From: Gorsachius magnificus
Taxonomy: Eukaryota > Chordata > Aves > Pelecaniformes > Ardeidae
NCBI GenBank assembly: GCA_034008185.1
Contig: CM067109.1
Span: forward strand, 30,722,885-30,786,884
Reading direction: 5' to 3'
Length of the DNA stretch: 64,000 nucleotides
A program made the position numbers and the translations under genes. Of this stretch, positions 22,871-37,200 are shown in pieces; position 1 is the first letter of the stretch; the number at the start of each line of letters is the position of its first letter. The notes below the pieces were generated by a model, which saw only the letters and a program-made list of their open reading frames with translations, searched no databases and had not been told where the DNA came from.

Positions 22871-25800
22871 ATTATTGTTACATAAAAGTTTCACATTTTT
22901 TATCTCAGCATAAAGCAAAACTTAGACAGCAGGTTGGATAAAAATATCATCTTACTGAAGTGATTTTTCCTATAGGTTATTTTCCTAAATAACTTTTCAG
23001 TTCATCACAACACAGAAAAATTTTGGCCAAGACAATCTCCTGCTGTGTGGGCACTGAAGACTGATGGGTTTGACTCACAGTTAGGCATTTGCACAGCTAA
23101 TTAGTTAGTTAGTAATTGTTTATGTGTATATCCTGATGCCCACCAAGTTTGGAACTCCATATGGTGCCTCACTGTGGCCTAAGAGTTACAAAGTCTGACA
23201 TGGGGTTTCTGATGCCATGCTATACATGTATGAGTGAAGTTATGTGCAACTAAAACCAGAAACCTACAGGAAATGTTAGGCCACCTCAATAATGCATCAC
23301 ACTATTAGATCCACAGATGAGGAATACCCTGAAGATCAAGCACACTAAAAACTCAGGCATATGACAAAAGCTTTTTTTTCTCGCCTTTTTGTTGCTCCTC
23401 CATGTACATTTACAACCCTTCCTTACATGAACTTCAGTGATACGATTTCTGGGCTCTAAAGCAAATAGTCAGGGCCCCACAGCACAGGAAGGGAAGTAAG
23501 TGCATGGCAACCCTTCATCTTCAGCTCTTTGTGCCATCGTTTAAACATAACTTCCTTTTACCATATGTAAAAAGTAAAATGGCTGAGGGGCAGCAACACG
23601 TTCTTTACTATCACTTAGGCTATCCAGATAGTAGTCTTCATAGGGGAAAAGAAAAAAGAGAGGGGACAGCTTTTAACATTATGACTAGATTTGTCAGCAC
23701 TCAGATGACAGCACGATGACTCACATGACTGAAGTGATATGAATTCACAGAGCAATTCCTCATTCATTGCATTTCTGGGTAGAATCAAACCCAGAGGTTG
23801 CTACCTGTCCATCTATGAATATGAACACTGTTATATGAACTGGTCTTATTATGAGCCAGGCTTGACCATTTAGTATTATTTTATTCTTGCTAGAAAGAAA
23901 TTGGCTTGAGCTGAAGTAGAGTAAGGCCGTAAGCATTTGACTGGGTGGGTAACTTACTTTGCATCATGGTGATATATCACTCTGTCTTTCCCTATAAACC
24001 TAGAAGTGCTGTCTGGAGTTCATACAGGCAAGCACCGAAGGCTTTTTCCAGAGATGGAGAATATCTTGACTGAGTTATTAAGAACTCCTAGGTAAAATGC
24101 TTGAGCAGCAATCTTCACAAAACCGCAGTTGGTTAGATCTCAAAACCATAGGTCGCAACATGGAAAATAGAAGATGGGGTTTGCTCTTGTCCAGCTTACC
24201 ATGAATGCAGAAATCTTAGTTTTCATTGCTCCTCTTCCTCCACCCCCAACTATCTCAAGACAGGACTAATACTGAGTGGTAGGACAAGGAGCCAAGAGTT
24301 GAAATTCCTCTCTACTGTTTCTGGTCATTCTGCTGACTTTGTTAGAAGACATTCAGCAACAACATATGTACCAAGTCTGCATGATGAAAAAAGCAAGAGA
24401 GAGCAAGCTAGCACTGAACTATTTAGGCCTGGAAGCCACAACTGGGAACCCAACCTCTAGCTAACACTCCTGCACAACAACATACAGATATTTCTACATG
24501 GTACTATGCTACACAGTCCATTTCCCTACATGTCACACAGTTCTGATAATGCTTACCTATATTCGTGGGTTGCTGTCAAACTAAATTTATCCAAGTCAAG
24601 CGCTTTAAGTCTTTGGATGACAGGGCCTCCCATTGAGCAAGTGGAAATTATTGCCAACATTATAAAATGAGTGGGTGCTGCTTAGACTGAGCATTAGCTC
24701 TTCAGAACATGGTTGCTAACGAAATAACAATGGGCAAAGAAGCACTTGCCTTTCAAGTTAGTATCTAACAGGAATAGAAGCAGACTGTAACAAAGGATAA
24801 TTGTTACAGTTTGAATCCTAGAGTGGAAATTAAAGAGATTAATGGAATGAAAAAGATTTTTCCTTTATCTTGGTAGAATCTGAGGAACAATCCTGTCATT
24901 TTAGTAAGACACCCACCCTTTTAGTTAAAGGAGGAAAGCATAATTAAGCAATGTAAAGAGAGAACCTTATTTAGAAATAAGGAACAGAGATGAGAAAATG
25001 CTTAACTGACCAGATGTGTCCAAGATTTTCTTATTTAGCTCTTAATATCTCTATAGGAGATACATGGAAGCAGTGGAGTGAATACTGCAAGAACAATTTC
25101 ACAGAAAGTGAGAGAGGATTGGCAGAAATAATTGGAAAGGTCATCAATTAATGCCAGTAAACCTTTGCTTTTCTGTTTTGGGGAGGATGATAGCTATAGC
25201 TAAGATGATGATCTTGAGAGTGTCTTTTGGGAAAAAAAGAGAAAAATGGGTGGTAAAGGAGGAAAATTCTACAATTTTTCAAGCACGGAATTTTTATACT
25301 TTATTAGACTTCAAATCTATTTTCATTTGCTATTTATACCTATTTCAAATACCTACTTAAGCTCAACATTTGTGAGAGGCAAAAAACCTGTGGCCATGAA
25401 GACTCGTTTCAGCAGAGTAGCAGAGACTGGAACATCATTCAAAACTGTCAGTTGTCCTTTTCTATTTAAAGGCAATGGATTATTTCATTTAATATTCTCC
25501 AATGCACGTAAAACAGTTACTTAGCTTTTCTGAATGTAGTTCTCAATCCTGATTAATTAAGATTCACGGACTTTAGCAATCTTGTCTTCATAAGCTTTGC
25601 AGAAGTCTCTCTTACTTAAAGCTTTTACTCCAATCCTCTTTCAAAATAACATACTATTCTATTATGGAAAGACAGCAGAAAATTCATTTATGGCTTATAA
25701 AAATTATTTTTTTCCTGTTATTACAGCAGACTGTCTTGTAGCATAGAAGCCTGTTTCTTGTCAGTGGCTAGAGATTCACTGTAGATGCCTCTACTCAACA

Positions 25801-26203
25801 GGAATCTGTCATTTTAATTGACAGTTCATTTAGGGCTGTCAGTTATTAAAAGCAGAGAGCTAACACAGCTTAATACTTGCCTAGACCATAGTATCTTTTG
25901 TAGGACTGTAACTGGTGTTTAAAACAGTATTTACATCAGAAGAACAACAAATCTGGAGTAGTGTCTAAAGCCATACTTCAGAAGGGCTGTTGTAACCACC
26001 CTCTTGCTGATGGAACACACTGAGATGGTAAGAATATGCCACTGCCACAGTTTGGGTTTGGCTCCTTCTTCACCACCAGCGTTCAGCTTAACATCAACAC
26101 GCCACCCCTAGGCATCAGCCCTCAGCCCTTGCTAGATTAATCCAAATGAGGTTACACTCATCTTATCTGAACCATTTTTGCCTGACGCCAGAGTCACTGC
26201 ATT
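22871..26203. other. Intergenic DNA, no gene seen
   Basis: AT-rich; only short unsupported open frames (up to 92 codons at 25246-25524). Confidence 0.55.
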
Positions 26204-27565
26204 ACAGAATCATAGAATTGTTTAGGTTGGAAAAATCTTTAAGATCACCAAATCCAACAGTTAACCTAGCACTGCCACCCCACCACTAAACCATGTCCCT
26301 AAGCACCTTGTCTGCCCGTCTTTTAAATAACTCCAGGGATGGGGACTCGACCACTTCCATGGGCAGCTTGACAACCCTTTTGGTGAAGAAATTTTTCCTA
26401 ATGTCCAACCTAAACCTGCCCTGGCACAACTTCAGACCATTTCCCCTCGTCCTATTGCCCATTACCAGGGAGAAGAGGCCGACCCCCACCCAGCTACAGC
26501 CTCCTTTCAGGATTGTAGAGGGGATAAGTCTCCCCTCAGCCTCCTCTTCTCCAGGCTAAATAACCCCAGTTCCCTCAGCCGTTCCTCGTAAGACTTGTGC
26601 TCCAGACCCCTCACCAGCTTTGTGGCTCTCCTCTGGACCTGTTCCAGCAAGGCAACGTCTTTCTTGTAGTGAGGGGCCCAAAACTAAACATGGTATTCAA
26701 GGTGCAGCCTCACCAGTGCGGAGTACAGGAGCATGATCACTGCCCTGCTCCTGCTGGCCACACTATTCCTGATACAAGCCAGGATGTCATTGGCCTTCTT
26801 GGCCACCTGGGCACACCGCTGGCTCATATTCAGCTGGCTGTCAACCAGCAACTTTCCACCAGGGTCCTTTTCCACCCGGCAGCTTTCCAGCCACTCTTCC
26901 CCAAGCCTGTAGTGTTGCACGGGGTTGTTGTGATCAAAGCGCAGGACCCGGCCCTTGGCCTTGTTGAACCTCATATAGTTGGCCTCGGCCCATCGATCCA
27001 GCCTGTCCAGGTCCCTCTGCAGACCCCTCCTTCCCTCGAGCAGATCAACACTCCCATCCAGTTTGGTGTCATCTGCAATCTTACTGAGGGCACACCCGAT
27101 CCCCTCGTCCAGGTCACTGATAAAGATAGTAAACAAGACTGGCCCCAGAACTGATCCCTGGGGGACACCGCTTGTGACTGGCCACCAACTGGATTTAACT
27201 CCCTTGACCACGAGACTCTGGGTTCAGCCATCCAGACAGTTTTTTACCCAGCGAAGCGCACTCCTGTCTAGGCCATGAGCCACCAGCTTCTCTAGGAGAA
27301 TGCTGTGGCAGACTGTGTCAAAGACTTTGCTGAAGTCCAGGTAGACAACATCCACAGCCTTTCCCTCATCCACCAGGCAGGTGACCCCATCATAGAAGGA
27401 AATCAGGTTGGTCAGGCAGGACCTGCCCTTCATGAACACATGCTGGCTGGGCCTGACCCCCTGATTGTCCTCCATGTGCCTAGTGAGCGCACTCAAGATG
27501 AACCGCTCCATAATCTTTCCCGGTACTAAGGTCAGGCTGACAGGCCTGTAGTTCCCTGCACTTTG
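26204..27565 (-). mobile_element. CR1 LINE with much of the reverse transcriptase domain
   Basis: On the minus strand the reading starts NYRPVSLTLVPGKIMERFIL and contains the RT motifs [25 protein letters not shown] and ADDTKL, then [13 protein letters not shown] and [20 protein letters not shown]. The frame is open over about 290 codons except a TGA at 27226-27224, where CR1 relatives have an Arg codon, and a TAG after HLEYHV near 26684. Both fit C-to-T decay. The 3' end is AGAATCATAGAATTG (+ strand, from about 26206). Truncated at the 5' end inside the RT domain; no endonuclease domain. Confidence 0.93.
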
Positions 27566-28334
27566 TGTCTGCTTCTCAGCTGGCTGCATGTTTTTACAGT
27601 CTCTCTCAACAGTATTTCTTGGACCTCTCACCATTCCTAGACTAAGTGCCTTGTACCTAGGAAGAGGGTCTTTGCTCAAGCACAAATTACGCTACCAAAT
27701 GGTTATAAAATAGTCAGGCTGTAGAAGCTATTACAGAAAGATCTATAGCTGCAGCAGAGGACATAATAGGGTGGTGATACACGAGAATGAAACCTTCAGG
27801 GATAAAAGGCAAGAACTGGTAAAATGGTCAAATGTGTTGCGGCACCCACCAACTTTACAGTATCTTTTCTTATCAGACACTCATTTGAAATACTTTCAAC
27901 TCACTTGGCAGTTCAATTCTTCTACGCCTCATTGCAAATCTACTGAATGCCAGTAGCATTATTCAACATTGCTGCATCTAATTTATTGAGCTTCCATGCA
28001 ATGGGATATTTAGCAAAATAATAATGCATTCAGCATAATTAGAGTATGACTAAATTAATTTCTGTAATGCTGATTATACTGGATTACTGCAAAAATAATT
28101 CTCACCTCTATGCTGTAGACCCAGTATCACCCCTAAGCCAGCTCGCAGTATAAAAGGTACATGGCACACAGAATGCCAAGAACAAGCACCAGGATATGCA
28201 AAATCTTAGGTGACAGCATGCCTGTTGACTTTAACAGTAGCAATCTGCCATGTTTAATAATGGACTATTAAGTAATTACATACTGTTATGCTTGCACTAA
28301 ATTTTGTCATTAAATTAATGATAATAATTGTCCG

Positions 28335-28890
28335 CCTAGCTAGTCATTTTGTCCTAGAAGGCAACCAGGCAACCAGCTTGGTCAAGCATGATTTGCCCTC
28401 ATGACTCTGCTGGTTATTCTTCATCTTGCCCTTTGTGTACTTTAGATGGATTCTAAAAGCACATGCAGCGCATGCTTCATGATTGTTTTTGAAGACTGAG
28501 ATAAATTGGATCAACCAATAGTTCCCTGGATCCTCCACTTCACTTTTTAAAAAAATGGGCACAAACAGCCTCAATCCAGTTGCCGGGGACCAACTTGATC
28601 ACAATGCTTTCTTATAGCTGATAGGCAATGCTATTATATTGGACAGCATTTCTTCTAAGTCCTGTGCACTGACGCTCTTAAGTCCTTCTAACCTGTTGCT
28701 CCCCCACTGTTGGCAGCTGCTCTCCTTCTGGAAGGATGCTGGTACACACAGAAAATGGAAGTAGGCTTTGCCTGAGAAGACTGAAGCAAGAAAAGGCATC
28801 GAGTACCTCTGCCCTTTCTGTATGCACCAGCAGGATGTCATCCTCAGCCATCAGCATGAAGGGAGCTGCAGGGATTTCTGTAGAGATGAT
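28335..28890 (-). mobile_element. Old CR1 LINE fragment (region before and at the start of the RT domain)
   Basis: Pieces in several minus-strand frames match CR1 ORF2 in order: ERAEVLDAF, then FASVFSGKAYFHFL, then LFVPIFLKSEVEDPGNY, then GKSCLTKLVA. Frameshifts and substitutions are many, so it is older than the copy at 26204-27565. Both ends are approximate. Confidence 0.72.
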
Positions 28891-31800
28891 GCTGTTTATT
28901 CTAGCACCATGAATAAACCATCTCAATTAAGCACTGATGTAAGCACTGCTGAAATAGCTTATGTTTATTTTGATTTTGCTGAAATGGAATTTTTCTGAGA
29001 AGACTGGGCAGCCATCCCTTACACTTTCATCAACCTTAAGCAACGGGCGAATATAAACACACATGTGAACAACCACCAGCTGCACAACCCTGTGTGATCA
29101 AACCTTATGTTCAACAGAAAATGTAACCTGACACACTCTTGAGAACACATTTACCTGGGCTTTAAACTCTGCTGCACATGAGAGGAAGGGACATGTTGTG
29201 TTACAGTGGGCTGACAGCTTTTCAGTTCCAGCCACGCCAAATAGATGCAAAGATTTCCAAAGCAGTAGGGAACATAACTGGCTGTAAGAATGTCATAACC
29301 ACTTCTTTAGTGAGTTGAGTTTATAAAATCCTTTCGAGACACGTGGATCTGAATAACCCTCAAAGAGAGTTTGGGGTGCTAACAGATGAGATGAGTTGCT
29401 AAATTCACATCTTACTCCAAGACCAGCACTGGGCAACTCAAGAGACAGTAAGTGCTAGATCTTCAGCTATATAGCAGTAAGGCAACTAGCACTACAGGCT
29501 AACGCAGGACTGAAGGAATCCTCTGGACCTAAATTAAGTAGGTAAGTTTATTTCTATAGCCTTTACAAACATAGCAACTGAGTGAAGATTCTGAAAATAC
29601 ATTATTTTATTGTACCTTATTCTTATTTGTTCTGTGGGCGATTTCAGGTTTAACTGCCAATCACCAAGGTGGTGTGATCCTTCAGGGGGATGACCCTTAG
29701 CAGTGGCACACTCTTAACGCTCATGGAGCGAGCACAAGAGCCCTTTTAACACACTGGAGAGTCGGGGCAATAGTATGCACCTCCATTTAGCCACATGGGC
29801 TGTTTTGTGAACTAGCTGTATGCACATGGGTGGAGAAAAGGTATTTCCCAGAGACTGCCACGGGAAAAGCTCCATGATGTGCAACAGAGCACCAGAGAGC
29901 TCACTCAATCATTTTTGGGAATTATGTAACAGCCAGGGTAGAAAGATCCTAAGGTCTTCATTTTTCTTTCCTCAATTTATCACTGCTTCACAAAAAGAAA
30001 AGCACAGGCGCTATGGACATTTAACAGCAGCATATTATTCTCCTCTAACACACACTGCAAACCTATTGGAAAGGCAAAGCAGACTCCTTGCACTGACATC
30101 AAGTAAGGCACTGATTTGATTCCTCACCTCTAAAACAGTAAATTCTTTTTTTAAAAGATAATTTTTCATCAAACAAGTAACTCTTGAGAAGCACAGGTTT
30201 TACAATTGGTGACGTGCTGAAAGACTGATATGCTAACATACCATGCTCAGGCAACATCTGCTGATGTCAACAGTCAAAAGGAGAAACTACTTATATATTG
30301 GTGATCTTTAAACAGTGCTAAACTGCCTCAGCACAGCTCATCAACACAGTTCAAACATGCCAACAAATACTTTGGCTTTTCTGTTTGTCAGAATGCAAGT
30401 ATCTTCCAGCTTCCTTACTCGGGGACAATGACATTTGCATTATGGCAATTTGCAGAATTGAGACCTTTCCTAACATTTGTTTTGAAGAAGCAAGAGTTAA
30501 ATTTGAAATGTACAAAGTGTTCCAAGTGCTTTGAGTCAGTGGTCTATGCTGGCTGCTGAACAATGTGTAAACATTTGCATCTATTTACTCTCACTTCACA
30601 TTTGCATGTTTCTCCTCTATTTTTACTTGAAAGAAAAAGGAAAGTAAAGATTGCAGTGAAGGCTTATTACGGCTCAGAGAGGAGCAACCTTCACTGTTCA
30701 GAGTTTGAATCCAGCCAGCAACAACTTCAGGGAACACAGTCCAACTAACCAGTTTGGTGTCAAAACAACCATGAGTACCGAATCCGTTTGGAAAGCACAA
30801 CACAGTCAAAACAGAAGTACCAAGACGTAACTTGACACGACTGCTGTATACAGGAGTTGCTAAGAGGAGCAGCTATGCTCAGAAGCCAAAAGAGCAGGGA
30901 AAATCACGGTGAAAACGGAGCACAGGAGCACTGGCAGGCACAGGCGAGTAACAGACTTGAGTAAAAGCTGGGAGAAGCGCTGTGACACACGGCAACATGG
31001 AGAATTGTAACAGCAAGCTGCTAGTCAGAGGCAGCCTAAAATGTGCTTGGCATTGTGCAAGAATGGCAAAATCTTCAGTAGTTGTCCTGCTTGGAAGAAG
31101 GCCTAAGGCTAATGACGACTATATCCTGTAATCCAGCTAATGATTCTTCTCACACCCTCTTGCATATGCCATTACAATGCCAATAAGGCTAAAGCCAAGT
31201 TCTCATGGGTAATGGGAAGCCCAACCTATCAAATTCCATTGCAACACATCCTACCACTTGTAATCAACAACTTTTGACTAATATGACAAGATATCGATGT
31301 CCTTGGTGTCTTGGCTGAAGGAATAATACCAGAAGTAGTGGGCGAAATATCCACTTGCATCCACTAGCAAGTGGAAATTATTTTTTTTTCCTGAAGAAGT
31401 TATTAATAGCAAAAAAGTTGCTCACCATTTTGATGTGGGGGAAAAAAAAGGACAAAAAAAAGGCTAAGAACAAGAAGCAATCAGAGGTATTGGTGTAAGA
31501 CTGGAACCATCCTTGAGAATAGTCAAACACTCCTGAAATAGCAGCGATGACTAGGAATGTTGAGGAAAAGACAAAAGAATAAAGGAGGTGGGATATCACT
31601 CACATCTAAAGACTATTTTCTTAAGGAACTGATTGAAGTGTTCCAGGTAGACTTAAAACACATTGTGTATGATATAAGAAACTGCCTTAACACATTTAAT
31701 GAGATCATCTAGACTGCAAATATTATGTCAACAGTGTTATACACAAACTGTTCGCAAAAACTAGCTTGCTGGTTCTTCTTTCAGAAGAATGGCCTGTTTA

Positions 31801-33831
31801 GCAAAAAGTATCTTTTTTTCTCCTCCATCAAGTAGTCCTCTACAAATCTCACAGGTTTTGTAGGCAAATGTACAGAGAGATTTAAACATCTGTGCCCAAA
31901 AAAGGTTCTTGTATGGCAGTGAAAAAACCCACACGTGCACACTCAAGAAAACAAAATATCTCCTTCACAAGAAGAAACCGTTTCACAACTGCTCTGTGGC
32001 TGAGAGGCAGTGAAGCCTGAAGACTAGTGCACAGTGATTATTTCTCACTTTCAAGAAACAGGAAGGGCACACAATGTTAGAAGATAGCAGGTCTGGAGTA
32101 GACAAACAGAAACACATTATTTCCCTTAGTATTTAATTAAATTGTAGGTCCAATTACTACAGGATGTTGTGAAGGATAAATGGGTTCTAAAAGAGATTAG
32201 CTGAACTCACAGAGAACAAACAGGTCTGCCACAGAGTATTAAACAACTGCTAGAATACAGCTTCGTCATGAAGTATCTAAGTAGCTGCCTTCTGAAAGCT
32301 GGTGTGATGTGCTTGAGAAAGTATCACTTCATACATGATCTGCTTCCTAGACCCTTTCCATCTATTCCTTGCTCCTGCTTGAGACAGGACACTAGGCTTG
32401 ACAGACTGATCTGATCCAAGAGGAAAGTTCTTAATCCACTGCTCCTTCTTCTACTGAGGCAAGTCCGCAACTACTGACTTACTGATCTTCTAATATTCTA
32501 ATGTCTTGGTTCAAAAAATTATTCTTTAAGATCCTCTAAATTAGTTACAGCAACACTTAGAAGCTCAGAGGTTTATTATCTATTATATTGACATTTGCGG
32601 GATTTGAGACTGCTTCAGATCCACTCAAGAAATTGGGAGTAATGGGTTCTTGACAACCATATCACCAGAAGCTAATCATTCTATGGTACAAAGGATTTTC
32701 TTAAATCTCAGTAGTAAACTCATAGAAAACCATTCAGGTATACATCATTCGCATGGACTCAGCATTCTCAGTCCTAACTGGCTAGAATGCCACAGTACGT
32801 AAACTTCCGTAATGTTTCTCTGTTCTCTTCAAGCTTTAACATGAGTCAAAATTACGGATAAAGAATAGCCAGAACACAGAGAAGCTGTAAAAGCTGACTT
32901 CCTAACACCTCTGCACTGCTTTGATAATCCTGACAACTCTTCTTGCAAATTTGAGCAGCCAAAAGGATGCTGATCCCACAATACATGCAGAATTGTCACT
33001 TGTTTCAGGCAGTATTCCATACTCTACAGTGCACGCACGGGTTTGCAGATAATTTGTTACAGGATACATGACTAAAAAGAGTTCCATAATATGATGGCAT
33101 TAAAAAAACAACCCCACACATATAGAACAACAACACAGCACTATTGTTTCAGTCTTATGCCAAATGAAATTAATCCATCTTTCAAGTTTTCTTATCAAAA
33201 TTTCATACATTTGTATTAGTTACTCTGTTAGTCTATGTCTGTAGCTGAACCATGTGTAATACAGCAAAGGCCTTGTTCAGGAAATTCTTTGGCTGTGAGG
33301 CAGTACTCTCAAACATCAAAATTTAAGTTTTAAGATAATCCCATTCCTGAGTTCCCAAACTCTGCCCAAACCTTATTATTTGAAACCTAAATATCAATTC
33401 ACAAAAATAACATTTGATTCAATTAAAAATTTTCAATAACTCAAAGCTTTTATTCCAATAATCTTTATCCCCTTAAGAAAATATTCCTAATTTGAGTAAG
33501 AAATTGAGCCTCCAAAATTAGAGCAACAAACCTGGTTATAAAAAAATGGGTGGGTTTTTTTAGTATAGTTTTATTTTTTTAAAGTTCCATCATTTGTAGT
33601 GCAGCTAGAAATCTTTGCTTTCAGAAATAGCTGTCTGGGGAAAAATAGCAAACACAGCTTGCCAAAGTGAAAAGAAATTTTTTATATTAATTTGCTTTAA
33701 ATTAATGTTAATAAATTGTTAATAATTCAGACTTTTTTGTTTTTGCATCAATAGTAATTGTTCATTATAGGTTTTGGTCTCCTGAACAGAATACAGGTGT
33801 CGGTCTCCTGAACAGAAATTACATTCCTGCT
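28891..33831. other. Intergenic DNA downstream of WDR36
   Basis: AT-rich with A tracts (about 31440-31460). No supported gene. The region just below 33832 would hold the WDR36 cleavage site if the nearest hexamer is used. Confidence 0.5.
33776..33817. repeat. Direct repeat next to the WDR36 3' end
   Basis: GGTCTCCTGAACAGAA occurs at 33776-33791 and again, exactly, at 33802-33817, a 26-bp period. On the minus strand it lies 15-60 nt beyond the candidate AATAAA. Confidence 0.9.
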
Positions 33832-33837
33832 TTTATT
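33832..33837 (-). terminator. Candidate WDR36 polyadenylation signal (AATAAA)
   Basis: First canonical hexamer on the minus strand after the WDR36 stop, about 310 nt downstream; it would give a short 3' UTR. Further AATAAA copies at 33570-33575 and 33449-33454 are alternatives. Not supported by transcript data. Confidence 0.45.
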
Positions 33838-34146
33838 TTTTGGCAAGTCATTTCTTCATTCTGATTTATGTTTTTGATCACGAAAATATGATGTAAATAG
33901 CTACATTACCTGTAGCCGTCCAACTCTTTGTTCACACAGCACAAATTAATACAACATGAATATTTAAGCTGCACGTATTAATTTTTGGTCTGACTGAAAG
34001 TGAATAAAAATACTCAGTTATGTATGTTCTAAAACACTTTCCCATAAGCAGAAGTTCCAATATAATTCCTGGAATCCAGTATTTTTGGTAATAAATTGTA
34101 CTGTTATTCTGAGGGGAATCTTATACAGACAAAATCCTTAAGTATT

Positions 34147-34296
34147 TTAAAGCAAAGCACTTTTCATGTATGTTAACACACACAGACTCTGATTGAAGAG
34201 AGTCCGCAAATGAATCCAAGTTTCCTCGAGCTGTACTGACAATCTGGACACTTCTTCCAACAGGTTTGGCTCTGATGAGAGAATCTTAAGATGTAA
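34147..34296 (-). CDS. WDR36: WDR36 terminal coding exon 23 with stop codon
   Basis: 49 codons plus TAA at 34149-34147. Reads LHLKILSSEPNLLEE and EETWIHLRTLFNQSLCVLTY, ending MKSALL; human ends LKSALL. Acceptor TTATTTTCAG. Confidence 0.97.
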   Translation of the reverse strand, partial: LHLKILSSEPNLLEEVSRLSVQLEETWIHLRTLFNQSLCVLTYMKSALL

Positions 34297-37200
34297 CTGA
34301 AAATAAGAACAAGCAGTTAGTGAAACAAATACAGATAACAGAAAAATTGAAAGATCAGTTTCCTAATTCAATTACAATACTTTGCTTTCAGGAACGTCCT
34401 AGGTAAGGGAAGGATTCTTGTCCTTCAATTAATTCCCTCCATTTAATGCTGCCTCCCTTTTGTTAGTCTTTTACAAGCCATTTTACTCCCACATAGGTAT
34501 TAGATGGGATATGGCAGCAAAAATGTCTTAAGTATGTTACTGCTTTACTAGATCTTCATCTGCCGCTGCTGCTGAATCTATCCTCATCACACACTTCTCT
34601 AGAGGATAACTTTCTTCTGTTTCCAACCTGCATCACAAATTCCTCTTTAGGCTAGAAAGGCTAAATAGATGCCCCGAGGTCAATCAGGATTATTATTCTA
34701 ATTATCCGTGATGCCAGCACACTCTATACAAATACAGGGACATGATGTCTCTCTATGTAATAAACAGTAACCTCAGTAAAGCATAAAGAAAAGAAACCTG
34801 ATCCTGTAGAGAGGCAATATATTATTACCACTTAATGTAAGGAACAGTTATTTTCCTTGCTACAGCTTAAGTCTAGGAGTCTTGCTAAGCTCAGAGCTGT
34901 TTTACTTAGAACCTACAACAGAAGATATTGCTGTTCACGTGTCACAGGGTGAGTTTCTTTTATTCTACTGTACTTCAGATCAGAAGTACATTTCTGAGGC
35001 AAATTACCTAGCTGTCCCTAATCTACCCTGCAAGAACTAAATTTCTTTCGTATGAGACTAAACAGGATGAATTCCAAGATGCAATATTGCAACTATTAAT
35101 CATATCCAGCCCATAGGACCAGACTAATAATAAATAGACATGATAAAAAGCCAAACAGACACAATAAAAAGCCACTGGTGAATTAATATCGAGACCTTAA
35201 CCCTAAGCGTTTCACTCTACAGATCTACTCCTATTGGTTTGCACTACTTGTTCTTGTAGGAGCTGCCCCATGCATTCTATTTAACCACAAAAAAAAGACA
35301 GCATGCCATTTGTCCAACATTACACTCTAGCTTTAAAACCAATCCCTGCAATATTGCTGTTAAGAAGCACTCAATTAAATAGACGGTATTACATATACCT
35401 GAATGTTTGTAACAACTTTTTCCTAGTAAACTGTAATTAATTGCTCTTCCACAGTTTCATAAATCAGAGTGTCTTAACAAGGTATTTATACATCAGAAGG
35501 GTTTCAATCTTCTGCAGAACCACCTTTTTTTTTAAGAGTCACTGCTACTGTATTTTGTCACAGTAACTTCCTAACTTCCACACACCTGGGAATAATTTCA
35601 TTAGCTCTGTGACACTTAACAGGTAACAGAAGAAACACAACCCACTAAAACAGAAAGTAGAAGTCAGGCTTGCAATGCCTAGTGGTAAGTCCAACAAAAT
35701 GCCTATTTTACTTCCCCAGACATTGTGCATTGAATTCTTTTCTTACTTAAGACATAGCATATCTCAGCTTAGCAATTAACAACCATTAAGAAGTTAGGTA
35801 TGTTACAAAAAATGAAAACAATTCTAAGTAACAAATACTAGAATAAAACCTGTCTGGCATGGTCCTCTTCACAGTATCTGTTTTTTTCAACTTTTCTTGA
35901 CTGCAACTAGATGAGTTGTCAAATTATCCCATACATTCAGTTAGTCATTTTAACATCACCCCCAACAAAAATCACTTAAGATAATTTTTTCAAGCAGACA
36001 ATTTACACCCTTTTACTGGACAACCATCATTTTAAACAGGACTAAAAAAAATTGTATAAGAAAATTGTTACCTTTAAAAATAGTGCAAGGTATGCTTGAG
36101 CAAGTTCAAAGTTGTACTTCTTGTTCAGCATCATCCCAATCATTCTCAAAAAGCTTAGCATCACCTCAGCTGAGCCACCACCTTCAGGAGCCAAACCCCT
36201 TAGTTCTATCTCAATATTAGATGGTCCCAAGCTTTTCAGTAAGTTAAGTGGAGCTGTATCTGTGTTAAAGCATTGAGGGATACATTATCAGTAACATTTG
36301 CAGAAAGAATCTTACAAATCCTTCATGTGGACAGTTTAGTCCAAAATTCTTAAGCCGTGACTGAATGTTTCAAGCTTCTACTGTTTCCTTACTTTTTTGT
36401 TTTCTACAAAATGCCATCCTGCCTTTAATTTACTGTCCCGTCACATACTACAGAGAAGTACATCTCTAATAAGACAGCTGCATTTTATTTGTAAGTTCAC
36501 CTTGAAAAATACAAGTAACATCTTTGTACTTGTATCACTTTTTTTCCCACTTCTGTTTTTAAGCTGAACAAAATTTCTCATTAACCATGTAACACTGTCA
36601 TTTTACATGGCTTGGCAAAAAGAACATAAATACTTGGGACTTCAAGCTGTTACTGCAAATATATCCTAGAAGAGACAGGGCACTACTTTTTCTAGGAATC
36701 TTTACAGTGTTCACTTTTACTGACATTAAGCTAAATCTAGGATGATCTGATCCATCTAAGGTAATTACTACTTTTGTTAAGTGAATTCCTCCTGCTTTTC
36801 CTGGGACCTGAGGGGCAATGGAAATCTTTTCCCTAATAGAAATACAGGCAATTTACAAGCTCTTTCCTACTCTTTATAAAATGTTCTTCCTCAGGCTTTC
36901 TACAATCCTACCTGATCTTTGAGAATTCCATCCATTTGCTTTAAAAATGCAGAAATAAAAATATGTATGGTTGCAAATACAGCTGGCGGTACAATTTTTT
37001 TTTAAAATGTCTTCTGATTAATATTTCTTTTGCTACAAGTTGCTAAGAGAGCAATTTCTTATACTCCTGCATCATGGTAACTAACAGTATCAGGTGTTGG
37101 CTAACATTCCTGAGGTGGAGTAAATCTGTTTCCATCTGTATTTGATTCTTATGAAAATCATTAGCTAGTTCTAAATGTAATTAACAGTACTAAACAGATG

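Noticed and set aside
22553..22918. 121-codon open frame on the minus strand
   Set aside because: Covers the antisense of an ancient CR1-like fragment; no protein family recognised.
26597..27154. 185-codon open frame on the + strand
   Set aside because: Antisense shadow of the CR1 reverse transcriptase frame.
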